Shown here in pieces: positions 25,932 through 34,801 of a stretch of 56,354 bases of DNA. Made by a program: the position numbers and the translations under genes. Each line of letters starts with the position of its first letter. Position 1 is the first letter of the stretch. The notes under the pieces were generated by a model. The model was not told the origin of the DNA and ran no database searches. It saw nothing but the letters and a program-made list of their open reading frames with translations. Origin of the DNA: SURF-32 sp964648365 (GTDB taxonomy: Bacteria; Planctomycetota; Phycisphaerae; UBA1845); assembly GCA_964648365.1 (NCBI GenBank), contig CAZYLK010000014.1, positions 1-56,354 on the forward strand, given 5' to 3'.

Positions 25932-28220
25932 TTACGCGGATGCCGGCGGCTGCCGTTCACCCGTAGCCGCACCGAGCGCCGCGGAGAGTTCATCCAGGCG
26001 GAACGGCTTGGACAGGCGCGCGAGCACGTGCCGTTCGATGTCGTCGGGAATGGGCGACTCGCCGCCGGTCATCAGCACCAGCCCAAGCTTGTCGTCGCGC
26101 GCCGTCAGCGAACGGGCGAGGTCCAGCCCGGAGCCATCGGACAGGGCAAGGTCAATAACGGCCAGCGACACGGTGTCCGCCTCGGCGGCGAGAAACCGCT
26201 CCCGGCCCTCGGCGACGCTTTCGGCGGTCAGGACCGTACAGCCCATCGACTCCAGCGCATCCGTGCAGGTGTGCAGCACCATCGGATCGTCGTCGACCAG
26301 GAGGACCGTGCGGCCGGCGCGGGGGACGGGCGTCTGGGCCGGCGCTACGATCGCATCGGGCGCGTCGTCCGTGCGCGGCAGGTAGACGAGCACTTCGGTC
26401 CCGGCGCCCGGTTCGCTGCGGATTTCTATCCCCCCCCCGGCGCCGCGGACGACGGCGTAGGCCACGGCCATGCCCATGCCGGTTCCGCGCCGACGCGTCC
26501 GCTGCTTGGTGGTGTAGAAGGGTTCGAACACGCGCTGCCGCACCTCGGGCGTCATGCCGACGCCGCTGTCGCGAATGCGCAGCAGGGCGAACGAATCGCC
26601 GCCGGCCTGACCGTTGACCGGGTGCTCGCCGGCCTCGACCGTGATGTCGAGTCGTCCCTCATCAGGCATGGCGTCGCGGGCATTGCGAAGCAGGTTGAGC
26701 ACGACCTGCGTCAGCTCGTCCTTGTCCACGCGCACGGCGACGCTGCGGTCAAGCTGTGTTTCCACGATCAGGCCGGTGAAGAATGCCTCATCCTGCGCGC
26801 CGAGGATCAGCTCGATAACTTCCGCCAGCCGCACGACGCGCGGCCGGCTGTGACCCGCGTGGGCGAAACGCAGCAACCGGCGCGACAGCCCGGCCGCCTG
26901 CCAGCAGGCGCGCAGCGCCGTCCGGATGCGCTCCGCCGTGCGATCGGTCGGACCCTCCGATTCGATAAGCGACAGAGATCCGATGGCGCTGGTCAGCAGG
27001 TTGTTGAAATCATGGGCGACTCCGCCCGCCAGAGTGCCCGCGGCCTCCATTTTTTCTGCCTGTCGGACGCGCAATTGCAAGCGGCGGCGCTCGCGGGCGT
27101 CGCGCAACAGAATCGCCACGTGACGTACCTGACCATACGTCACGGGGTAAACGGTCAGATCCACGATGGGCCGTTCGCTGTCGCCGTCCGGGTCGGTCAG
27201 TTCGACGTCGGCGGCGCGGTAGAGTCGATCCGAGTCGAGCGTCTCCGCGATCACTCGCGGCCAGTCCACGGCGCCCCCCCGCCAGTCGGGGAACGCCTCG
27301 ACCAGTCGCCGTCCAACCGCACGGGTCGACGCTCCGCCGAGGATGGCGGTGTCGCCGTCATGGCACTCGACGATTATCCCGGAAGCGTCACAGAGGATGA
27401 CCGCGTCGCGCAGGTTCTGAAACAGCGCTCGATACTTCGCTTCCGATACGTGCAGGTCATGCCGGGCGGCGCTGAGCGAACCGGCCATGGTGTTCAGCGT
27501 CGTCGCAAGCTGGCCGAGTTCGTCGGCGCGATAGACCGTGGCCCGTCTATCCAGCCGGCCGTGGCGGAACTCATCGGCGACCTCCTGGAGGTTCTGAACC
27601 GGCGCCATCAGCCAGCGCCCGATCAACATGCCCCCCCCGACCACCAGCGCCGCCGCGAGCAGGAGCAGCACCACGCCCGTCATCAGGACGGTGGCGTTGG
27701 CCCTTTCGAGCCGCGCGACGGACTCCACACGCAATCGTTCCACGACCGGTTCGACGACCTGGAGGCGGACCAGAAGTTTGTCGGCGGCCTGGTCCAGATC
27801 TTCGAGCGTTGCACGGGCTTCGGCGGCGCGGCCGCGGTCGAGCGCGTCGACGCACTCCGCGGCGGTCGACGCATACGCGGTCGCCGCGGCGACCACGTCC
27901 GTCCATCCCGGCTGTTCCAGCCAGTCACGCCGACCGGATTCGATGGAGGCGTGCAGCGTCCGGAGGAAGAGCTGGTGGGACGACCGCGACTGCGCGTCGA
28001 GCGGAGTGCCCCCGTGGACGTGATCGACTAGCGTGCGGCGATGTTCGGTCAGCGCCCGGGGCAGACTGGCAACCTCGCCCGAAAAAGCCATCCAGTCAGC
28101 AAACGTCCGGTAGGAATCGTCGATCAGGCCATGGATCGAATAGATCGTATAAACCGTGCCGGCGATCACGAACGTGGCGAATCCCGCCAGCAGATAGGTC
28201 AGCTTGCGACGCAGCTTCAT
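25932..28220 (-). CDS. Hybrid sensor histidine kinase with C-terminal receiver
   Basis: 762 residues. There are membrane helices at ~8-28 and ~178-200 around a ~150-residue periplasmic helical sensor, then HAMP (~201-255) and PAS (~262-380). HisKA carries His403 in GGVAHDFNNLLTS, and HATPase carries NLLRNARDAMP (N box), RIRDSGVGM and GTGMGMAVAY. A receiver ends the protein (LLVDDDPMV; phospho-acceptor Asp in LAVIDLALSDGSG; RLSKPF). The PAS-NtrB-like core with a terminal receiver and no output domain implies phosphorelay to another protein. No response regulator or Hpt gene is adjacent. It is encoded downstream of the pseudopilin-like gene. Confidence 0.92.
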   Translation of the reverse strand: MKLRRKLTYLLAGFATFVIAGTVYTIYSIHGLIDDSYRTFADWMAFSGEVASLPRALTEHRRTLVDHVHGGTPLDAQSRSSHQLFLRTLHASIESGRRDWLEQPGWTDVVAAATAYASTAAECVDALDRGRAAEARATLEDLDQAADKLLVRLQVVEPVVERLRVESVARLERANATVLMTGVVLLLLAAALVVGGGMLIGRWLMAPVQNLQEVADEFRHGRLDRRATVYRADELGQLATTLNTMAGSLSAARHDLHVSEAKYRALFQNLRDAVILCDASGIIVECHDGDTAILGGASTRAVGRRLVEAFPDWRGGAVDWPRVIAETLDSDRLYRAADVELTDPDGDSERPIVDLTVYPVTYGQVRHVAILLRDARERRRLQLRVRQAEKMEAAGTLAGGVAHDFNNLLTSAIGSLSLIESEGPTDRTAERIRTALRACWQAAGLSRRLLRFAHAGHSRPRVVRLAEVIELILGAQDEAFFTGLIVETQLDRSVAVRVDKDELTQVVLNLLRNARDAMPDEGRLDITVEAGEHPVNGQAGGDSFALLRIRDSGVGMTPEVRQRVFEPFYTTKQRTRRRGTGMGMAVAYAVVRGAGGGIEIRSEPGAGTEVLVYLPRTDDAPDAIVAPAQTPVPRAGRTVLLVDDDPMVLHTCTDALESMGCTVLTAESVAEGRERFLAAEADTVSLAVIDLALSDGSGLDLARSLTARDDKLGLVLMTGGESPIPDDIERHVLARLSKPFRLDELSAALGAATGERQPPASA

Positions 28221-28280
28221 GCGGGAACACTCGTGAGCGCGTCAGCACCGCCGCGCCCGAGCCGCGCCTCGGGCGCGTGG

Positions 28281-29078
28281 TTACTCGCCGTAGGTGGCCG
28301 CGGAATAGGACCAGTCCCAGTGCTCGGCGTCCGGCCGCGTACTGGTCAGGACGTGTCCGCCGAGAAAGCCGACGATCGTCTGGCCGCTGTGCCGCGTCGA
28401 GGGCGCCCAGTACCGATTCTCCGCGTAGGGGTCGTCCTTCTGACCGATCGCTGGGGCGATGTAGAACGGATTGATGCCGCGAGTACGGGCGGCGCGGCCG
28501 TCAACTTCGACGATCAGCGGCGCGTACGGGTGATTCAGCGACTGCGGCGTCAGAAAGGCGCTGGCCGGGGGCGCCAGCATGCGCTGGCCGCGGAAGCGAA
28601 CGACGGGCCGGTAGAGCCGCATGTTCAGTGCCAGCGACACGTCGTCCGCGGGTCCGACGCTCTCCTCGCACGGCCCGCCCGGAGCAAGCGTCAGCGCCAC
28701 GCCGGCCGACGGGCAACTCATCAGGTGGTCCGACGACGAAATGTCGACCTCCAGCGCGTCGCCGTAGCGCCAGAACTCGTCAATGCCGTAGAGGGACTCG
28801 TGAAAATCCTCGACGCGAAACCGGTTCTCACCCAGGCGGGCACTCTCGCCCCGGCCGGATTCGGACAGACCTTCAGCGAAAAGCTGGAACTCGAAGACCA
28901 CGGACTTGACGTTGGAGGCGCACTTGAGGGTGCGCATCTTCTCGCGGGCGGAGTGAAGCGAAGGCAGCAGCAGGCTCAGCAGGACGGCGATCACGCTCAG
29001 CGAGACGAGCGTCTCGATGAGCGTAAAGGCCCGCCCCTGATCGCGGCCGGACCAACGATGGACATTCCGCTGCGACAT
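28281..29078 (-). CDS. Type II secretion/pseudopilin-like protein
   Basis: 265 residues. The prepilin N-terminus is GRAFTLIETLVSLSVIAVLL with the Glu at +5 of the processed helix; the long hydrophobic helix continues to ~46. The large soluble domain has CPSAGVAL and RHSGQTIVGFLGGHVLTS, the C-terminal 'header'-like segment typical of planctomycete secreted pseudopilin-like families. It is processed by PilD-type peptidase and may be exported by a type II-like machine. GGAAG lies upstream. It is followed after ~60 bp by the hybrid kinase and preceded by the dockerin-like gene, all on the minus strand. Confidence 0.87.
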   Translation of the reverse strand: MSQRNVHRWSGRDQGRAFTLIETLVSLSVIAVLLSLLLPSLHSAREKMRTLKCASNVKSVVFEFQLFAEGLSESGRGESARLGENRFRVEDFHESLYGIDEFWRYGDALEVDISSSDHLMSCPSAGVALTLAPGGPCEESVGPADDVSLALNMRLYRPVVRFRGQRMLAPPASAFLTPQSLNHPYAPLIVEVDGRAARTRGINPFYIAPAIGQKDDPYAENRYWAPSTRHSGQTIVGFLGGHVLTSTRPDAEHWDWSYSAATYGE

Positions 29079-29135
29079 CCGCTCCCTTCCGGCGCCTGGC
29101 GCGCAGACCGACCCTCCAACGATGGGGTCATTATA

Positions 29136-30683
29136 TCACCGGGTGTCCGGTCCGTGAAGCAGCCGTACAAATTCGGCCAGATCCTCCAGGTCGCAGTCGC
29201 CGTCGCGGTCGGGATCGACCTGGAGACAGCGGGGATCTGTATATCGGGCGTTGGGGCCGGTAAAGCAACGCTGGAGCATCCGGAAGTCGGCCAGGTCCAC
29301 GTCGTCGTCGCCGTCCGGGTCGCAGGCCCGCGGCCGGCAGTTGGCGTCGAAGGGGTCGACCGACCCGCTGTAATTCACGTCGAAGAGGCTGAAATCGTTG
29401 GCGAAGCCCCGGACCGGCGCCTCGCCTCCGCTGCCGTGCTCGTCAATGTAGCTGAGGATCATCCGGCGATCGACTTCGTCGAACGCACCACTGCCGTTGA
29501 CGTCGCAATGAGCCGGATTCGGGAAGACGTCGGTCCAGACGAAGATCTCGTCTGGATCGCGCGACGGCCGATGGGTGTACGTGGTGCCGAGGATGGCGCT
29601 CACCGCCCACTCGCCGGGATGCTCGACGGCCTCCGGCACGCGCCGGGACCACTCGATGATGATGTCTTTGTACTCCGGCCCGCCCGGCTGGCGCCGCCAG
29701 AACACGCCCGAGCGGACCAGATCCACGAGCGCCTCGTCGATGGACACCTGGTCGCACGCACTGGAGTTGGGCGGCTCGACGGGCTGGCGACGCTTGCGGG
29801 CGCAACCGGCGTTTGTCATCGGGAACACCAGCGTGATGTCCGTCACGTCCAGCCGCTGGTCGTGACGGAATTCCAGGTCTGCTTCAGGCGGCTGGTAGTG
29901 GCCGTTCTCGGAGCAGAATTCCATCAGCGACAGGCCCTCAAAGCCGTGCGCCCGGTGGAACATCCGACTTTCACGAAAGCGCCAGACTTCACCCGCCTCG
30001 AAGATGCCGTTGTCGTTGCCTTCCAGCACCCGGTAGAGATGGGGCTGGAAGAAGTTACCGAGAAACGCAAGGTGGAACTCCTCGCCGGAGCGCTTCACGA
30101 ACGGCGGCCGATCGAAGGGAAGGTGAATGTCTTCCCGGCGGGCGGCGATCCGGTCGGCGAACCGTGGTTCGGCGGGCTTGCCGCCGAACCGCGCGACGTT
30201 GGCGGTGTACCGGAACTGCGGCGACCAGACCTCGCCGCCGGTCTCGACGGAGGCGTCCACGTCGAGTTCCACGAAACCGAACACCGGGTTCGGACCGTAC
30301 ACGAACGGGTTCCAACGATCGCCGGAAACGTCGCCGGGCGGATTCACCAGGCCGGCGAGACGCACGTCCATGCGAAAGAAGTCGCCCTCGCGGCTGACTT
30401 CGCCCACGAAGACGTCGACGGCCGGCTCACGCGGCAGCCACCGCGCCAGCGCGATCGAGATCAGGTCGATGCGCCGGTGCTCGTACGGGTTGATCGGTCC
30501 GCTTTCCGACAGGTCGGTGCGGCGCAGCAGCGCGTCTCCGTGCGGATCGCGCAGAACGTTCTGCCCTCGAACCGCGTCGGTCGCAAAGCCGAGGGCTGCC
30601 GCCGCGATCATGGCCAGGCCGATCGCTCGCGTCCCGACAGGGTGAATGATTGGCTCAATTCGGATCAGGATGCCGCCCCCCAC
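29136..30683 (-). CDS. Large secreted protein with dockerin/EF-hand-like tail
   Basis: 515 residues from GTG at 30683. A signal-like hydrophobic segment (GLAMIAAAALGFATDAVRG) lies at ~21-40 and suggests export; the true start is uncertain and may be later. The ~370-residue body is not recognised. The last ~110 residues hold repeated Ca-binding-type loops: DVNGSGAFDEVDRRMI, DVNYSGSVDPFD, DPDGDDDVDLADFRML and DPDRDGDCDLEDLAEFV. These are the dockerin-like EF-hand repeats that end many planctomycete secreted proteins. A glycoprotein or anchoring role is inferred only. Confidence 0.82.
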   Translation of the reverse strand: MGGGILIRIEPIIHPVGTRAIGLAMIAAAALGFATDAVRGQNVLRDPHGDALLRRTDLSESGPINPYEHRRIDLISIALARWLPREPAVDVFVGEVSREGDFFRMDVRLAGLVNPPGDVSGDRWNPFVYGPNPVFGFVELDVDASVETGGEVWSPQFRYTANVARFGGKPAEPRFADRIAARREDIHLPFDRPPFVKRSGEEFHLAFLGNFFQPHLYRVLEGNDNGIFEAGEVWRFRESRMFHRAHGFEGLSLMEFCSENGHYQPPEADLEFRHDQRLDVTDITLVFPMTNAGCARKRRQPVEPPNSSACDQVSIDEALVDLVRSGVFWRRQPGGPEYKDIIIEWSRRVPEAVEHPGEWAVSAILGTTYTHRPSRDPDEIFVWTDVFPNPAHCDVNGSGAFDEVDRRMILSYIDEHGSGGEAPVRGFANDFSLFDVNYSGSVDPFDANCRPRACDPDGDDDVDLADFRMLQRCFTGPNARYTDPRCLQVDPDRDGDCDLEDLAEFVRLLHGPDTR

Positions 30684-30806
30684 CTCGCGCGCGGCGCCGG
30701 CGGTCGGGCCGGGCCGTTACAGGCTCGCGTTCCGCCCTCTGTCGATGGCGGCGACGCAACTGACTCACACATTGTAGCCGACCGATCCGGTCGTCGTCAG
30801 CCTTGA

Positions 30807-32162
30807 TTATGGTCTGCTAATCGCAGCAGGCGACGCCGCCCCGGCGATCCGCGCGATCGCATCGCAAAACGCACGGCCGCGATGCTCGTAATTGGGGAAT
30901 TCATCGAAGCTGGGCCCGCCAGGCGAAAACAGCACGCTGTCGCCCTCAGACGCCGCCGCGAAGGCGGCACGGACCGCGTCGGAAACGGACGTTGCCGATT
31001 CGACGCGCCGTGCGCCGGCATCGCTCAGGCTATCGGCCCATTCGCCGGCCGAGGCGCCGACGGTGATCACCGCCCGGCAGCGCCGCGCGAGCGTCCGGGC
31101 GGCTTCGCCCAGCGATTCGCCGGTGCTCGAACCGCCGACGATCGCCACCAGCGTGCCGGGCGTGGCGTCCACGGCCGCTTTCGTACAGGCAGGAGACGTC
31201 GACTTTGAATCGTTGATGAACGTCACTCCCGCGACGCAGGCGATCCGCTCCAGCCGGTGCGGCAGGCCGCCGAACGATTCGAGCGCGGCGCGGGCGGGCG
31301 CCGTAGCGCATTCCACCCGTCGCAACAGGGTCCAGACCTGAGCCGCGAGGGCTGCATTGTGCGCGCCCAAAAGCGACGTGCGCAGGGGCGGCTCGGGAGT
31401 CTGCACCGGCAGGACTTCACAACCGCTGGCGTCGAGGCATGCCTGTACGACGGCTTGTGCGCCCGCAGCGACCGGGCCGATCACGACCGCGCGGGCGGCG
31501 CTTGGTCCCGCGAATATGTTGCACTTGGCCCGCGCGTATGCGGCGAAGCTCGCGTGCCGTTCGAGGTGGTGCGGGACGATGTTGGTGATTACGGCGAAGT
31601 CCGGGCGGCGTTCGATGCGCGGCACATCAAGAAGCTGTGCGTCGGAGAGTTCCAGCACCACGCGGTCGTCAGCGGACATCGCCTCAAGATCGCCCAGGAG
31701 CGAGCCGCCGATGTTGCCGCCCAGATGGACGGCGCCGTGATGCGCGCCGCGCAGCGCCGACGCCAGCAGCGTCGCGGCCGTGCTCTTCCCGAACGAACCG
31801 GTCACGCCGAGAATCGGGCAGGGGCATCGTTCCAAGAACAGGTTGATTTCCGTCGTCCAGGCGCGGCCGCTGTCGACGATCCGGCGGAACAGTTCGGAGC
31901 GGTTTCGGGGCACGGCCGGGTTGACGACGACCAGATCCGCCTCCGCGAACGCGGCCGGGTGCTCACCCCCGAGGTGGAACTGAATCGGCAGGCCGTCGAG
32001 CGCACTGACGGATTCGGCCAGGTCGCCGGCGCGTGCCCGGTCGACGACGGTCACCTCGGCACGCTGAGCGCAGAGCCATCGAGCGACGCCCACGCCGCCG
32101 CCGAATCGTCCCAGTCCCCAGACGACGACGCGGCGATGACGAAGCTCCGGAGGTGCGACCAT
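30807..32162 (-). CDS. murD: UDP-N-acetylmuramoylalanine-D-glutamate ligase (MurD), divergent
   Basis: 451 residues from ATG at 32162. The Rossmann-like N-domain begins RRVVVWGLGRFGGGVGVARW. The central ATPase has the P-loop GVTGSFGKSTAATLLA; the usual MurD form is GTNGKST, so Thr-Asn is replaced by Ser-Phe. The C-terminal domain shows THFIND-type VTFINDSKSTSPACTKAAVDA and a LFSPGGPSFDEFPNYEHRG end, both MurD-like. The HNxxNxLAA stretch is shortened to HNAALAA. It adds D-Glu to UDP-MurNAc-L-Ala in peptidoglycan synthesis. No other mur gene is nearby. A leaderless promoter precedes it. Confidence 0.88.
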   Translation of the reverse strand: MVAPPELRHRRVVVWGLGRFGGGVGVARWLCAQRAEVTVVDRARAGDLAESVSALDGLPIQFHLGGEHPAAFAEADLVVVNPAVPRNRSELFRRIVDSGRAWTTEINLFLERCPCPILGVTGSFGKSTAATLLASALRGAHHGAVHLGGNIGGSLLGDLEAMSADDRVVLELSDAQLLDVPRIERRPDFAVITNIVPHHLERHASFAAYARAKCNIFAGPSAARAVVIGPVAAGAQAVVQACLDASGCEVLPVQTPEPPLRTSLLGAHNAALAAQVWTLLRRVECATAPARAALESFGGLPHRLERIACVAGVTFINDSKSTSPACTKAAVDATPGTLVAIVGGSSTGESLGEAARTLARRCRAVITVGASAGEWADSLSDAGARRVESATSVSDAVRAAFAAASEGDSVLFSPGGPSFDEFPNYEHRGRAFCDAIARIAGAASPAAISRP

Positions 32163-32168
32163 GACGGT

Positions 32169-32197
32169 ATTGTGTGCGCCGCGGCGCGTTCCCACAA
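32169..32197 (-). promoter_or_regulatory. Possible leaderless promoter of murD
   Basis: On the minus strand TTGTGG (32197-32192), a 17-nt spacer and CACAAT (32174-32169) end 6 nt before the ATG. No Shine-Dalgarno sequence is present. Confidence 0.45.
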
Positions 32198-32331
32198 CGG
32201 ACAACCACACTGGGCAGAAGGATGGAACCGACGGACGAGCCCTGGCCGACCGTTCAGCCGGCGCCGGCGAATTGCCGCCTGCTACGCCAGACGCGGCCGA
32301 GGCGCCCTCGTATCGAGCAGCACGCCCCGGT

Positions 32332-32360
32332 TTGTTGGCGCTGACGGAAGTCGGTATCTT
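32332..32360 (+). promoter_or_regulatory. Promoter of the SBBP-repeat gene
   Basis: TTGTTG (32332-32337), a 17-nt spacer and TATCTT (32355-32360) lie ~73 nt before ATG 32440, which has a strong AAAGGAGGG Shine-Dalgarno sequence (32427-32435). Confidence 0.55.
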
Positions 32361-32439
32361 TGGCGTGTCGCCGGTCTTGAGCCTGTTTGCTGACGCGTGT
32401 CTGGCGGCACCGTGCGCCGAGCCTTAAAGGAGGGAAGCC

Positions 32440-34062
32440 ATGTCACTGCGTCCATGCACGTCACTTTCAGTCGCCGTCGTCTCAGTCTTGTCCGCGGCCG
32501 GCGTCGCACAGCCGCGCCTCGCGTGGATGGAGCGCTGGGCCGGGCCGGATCGCGGCCTGGACGCCGCCTATCACATGACGGTCGACGACGTCGGAAACGT
32601 CTACACCGTCGGCGCTACCCACACGGATAACGCGGGCGACGACATTCTCGTGCTCAAGTATGACCGAACCGGGCGACTGGTGTGGCGGTATCAGTACGAC
32701 GGTCCGGGCCACGGCGACGACTCGCCCCTGCCGGTGTTCGTGGATGACGAAGGCAACGTTTACACCGCCGGCTGGGCCTACGGCGGGCCGGAAACCGGCC
32801 GCGACATTGTGACGATCAAGATCAGCCCGGACGGCCAGCAGGCGTGGGCCGCGCTCTACAGCGGTCCCGGCAGCCGGGACGACCACCTTTACGGCGTCCA
32901 CGCGATCGGCATCACCGATGACGGCCAGGTCTACGTGGTGGGCAACTCCGTCGGTGCGACTGGCTACTACGAGGCCGCGCTGATCAAGTATGACGCCGAC
33001 GGCGCGGAACTGTGGGCGCGACGGCGCGCGGGCCCGCCGAACACCAGCGCACTCGCCTGGGCGGTGGCCATTGGAGATTCCGGCGACGTGTACGTCGGTG
33101 GCGAAGGCATCAACCCCGACACGAACAACGCAGACGTCGCGCTCACACACTACGACGCCGACGGGAACTTCGACTGGATCGCCTATTACAACGGCCCCGG
33201 CAACGCCGACGACGGTCCGTACGAAATGGAGCTGGGCCCGAACGGCAATCTCTACCTGACCGGTATTTCTCGCAGTTCCGGCGGCGACATCGATGCGGCG
33301 GTCTGGAAGGCCGCGCCCGACGGCCAGCTTCTGTGGGACGCCTACTTCGACGCGGCCAGCGGGGCGGAATACGCCTTCGACCAGGAAATCGCTGCGAACG
33401 GTGACGTCACCATCGTCGGCTCGCTGCACGACCGCTGGGGCAACCAGGACACACTCACGCTGCGCTACGACACCGACGGCCAACTGCTCTGGATGCGCAC
33501 CTTCGACAATCCGTCCTGGTTCGGTGAAGACGAACTGTTCTACGTTCAGCTCGGAGCCGACGGCTCGGCGTATGTCATCGGCGAAAGCTGGAACGGCTGG
33601 GACGAGGGCGTCAACGCGATCGCGATCCGATACCTGCCGGACGGAACGCAGGACTGGTTATACGAGTACAACGGTCCCGGTTTCGGCGACGATGCATTCC
33701 TGGGCCTGGCTGTTGACGAGTTCGGCAACGTGTACACGGCCGGCGTGTCGCTGAGCAAGTCACGATCCGCGGACGTCCTCACGGCGAAGCTCGTTCAAAA
33801 CGATTGCACCGGCCTGGAGCGAATCAGTTCGGTCCGATGCAAGACCAAGGGCGGCGCGGGTAAGCTGACGGTCAAGCTGGATGGCGGCGTCCCCGGCGAT
33901 TCCTACGACGTGCGGCTGGAATCAGGTCCGCAGGGCAACGGAACGCTTAACAACAAAGGCAAGGGGAAAGTCAAGTTCAAGGATCTGCCTTTGGCGCCGG
34001 ACCGGATCATCGCGGAATGGTCCTGCGGAAGCCGGGACGCTCGGGGATTCGAGTGCGGGTAG
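32440..34062 (+). CDS. Secreted SBBP-repeat beta-propeller protein
   Basis: 540 residues. A signal peptide (RPCTSLSVAVVSVLSAAGVA) is followed by about eight to nine beta-propeller blades of SBBP type. Each has a V(Y)TVG/AGW-like outer strand with DD-GNVYTVGA, DDEGNVYTAGW or EFGNVYTAGV, and an inner DxxGxLxW core such as DRTGRLVWRYQYDGPG. The C-terminal ~90 residues form a separate beta-sandwich (KLTVKLDGG...) that is not recognised. It is probably exported and Ca- or ligand-binding; the function is not known. AAAGGAGGG precedes the ATG by 4 nt, the clearest ribosome site in the window. Confidence 0.87.
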   Translation: MSLRPCTSLSVAVVSVLSAAGVAQPRLAWMERWAGPDRGLDAAYHMTVDDVGNVYTVGATHTDNAGDDILVLKYDRTGRLVWRYQYDGPGHGDDSPLPVFVDDEGNVYTAGWAYGGPETGRDIVTIKISPDGQQAWAALYSGPGSRDDHLYGVHAIGITDDGQVYVVGNSVGATGYYEAALIKYDADGAELWARRRAGPPNTSALAWAVAIGDSGDVYVGGEGINPDTNNADVALTHYDADGNFDWIAYYNGPGNADDGPYEMELGPNGNLYLTGISRSSGGDIDAAVWKAAPDGQLLWDAYFDAASGAEYAFDQEIAANGDVTIVGSLHDRWGNQDTLTLRYDTDGQLLWMRTFDNPSWFGEDELFYVQLGADGSAYVIGESWNGWDEGVNAIAIRYLPDGTQDWLYEYNGPGFGDDAFLGLAVDEFGNVYTAGVSLSKSRSADVLTAKLVQNDCTGLERISSVRCKTKGGAGKLTVKLDGGVPGDSYDVRLESGPQGNGTLNNKGKGKVKFKDLPLAPDRIIAEWSCGSRDARGFECG

Positions 34063-34081
34063 CCGGCGCCTCGCTGCGACC

Positions 34082-34801
34082 ATGAGCGCGACGACACCGA
34101 CCAATCTATCGCACCTCGCCGGCCGGTTCATCGTGTTTGACGGGCCGGACGGCTGCGGCAAGTCCACGCAACTGCGGCTGCTGGCGGCGACGTGCCGCGC
34201 GGCCGGTCTGGACGTGGAAACCTGTCGCGATCCGGGCGGAACGGCGATCGGCGACGGCATCCGCCGCCTCCTGCTGGAGGGCGACCTGTCGCAGATGGAT
34301 ACGCGGTGCGAGGTGTTGCTCTTCATGGCGTCGCGCGCACAGCTCTGCCATGAGGTGGTCCGCCCGGTGATGGCGCGTGGAGCGACCGTGCTTTGTGATC
34401 GTTTCATCAGCGCTACGTGCGCGTACCAGGGCGCCCTGGGGATCGCGCCGCGGAGCATCGTAGAACTCGGCGACTTTGCCGTCAGCGGTTTGTGGCCGGA
34501 CGTGACGGTTATTCTCGACGTCGATGTGGACACCGGCCTGGCCCGGGTGGACCAGCGGCACGCAGAGCGCCACCGGGCCGCGCACGGCGAAGCAGCGGCG
34601 CCCGGGGTCGCGGCGCCGAGTCCGCTTCGGGACGCGATGGAGTCGCGACCCCGGATTTTTCACGAGGCTGTTCGCCGGCAGTACCTTGAGTTGCACTCGA
34701 TCTATCCGACGCCGATCATCGTCGCCAATGGCTCGGCGCCGGTCGAGGCGGTCCACCAGCGCATCATCGAGGAGTTGGCGTCTTGCCCCTTTCAGACGTA
34801 G
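34082..34801 (+). CDS. tmk: Thymidylate kinase
   Basis: 239 residues from ATG 34082. The P-loop GPDGCGKST (21-29) is followed by ETCRDPGGTAIGDGIRRLLL and the DRFISATCAYQG substrate motif. The lid region is long and variable, with an Ala/Glu-rich HGEAAAPG insertion. Tmk phosphorylates dTMP to dTDP. Its last 19 nt overlap the TTG start of holB, a frequent bacterial pairing. Confidence 0.93.
   Translation: MSATTPTNLSHLAGRFIVFDGPDGCGKSTQLRLLAATCRAAGLDVETCRDPGGTAIGDGIRRLLLEGDLSQMDTRCEVLLFMASRAQLCHEVVRPVMARGATVLCDRFISATCAYQGALGIAPRSIVELGDFAVSGLWPDVTVILDVDVDTGLARVDQRHAERHRAAHGEAAAPGVAAPSPLRDAMESRPRIFHEAVRRQYLELHSIYPTPIIVANGSAPVEAVHQRIIEELASCPFQT

Noticed and set aside
25731..28031. 766-codon plus-strand frame opposite the hybrid kinase
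   Set aside because: Shadow of a fully recognisable kinase; no motif in its translation.
28041..30806. 921-codon plus-strand frame
   Set aside because: Spans two convincing minus-strand genes; the length is explained by high third-position GC.
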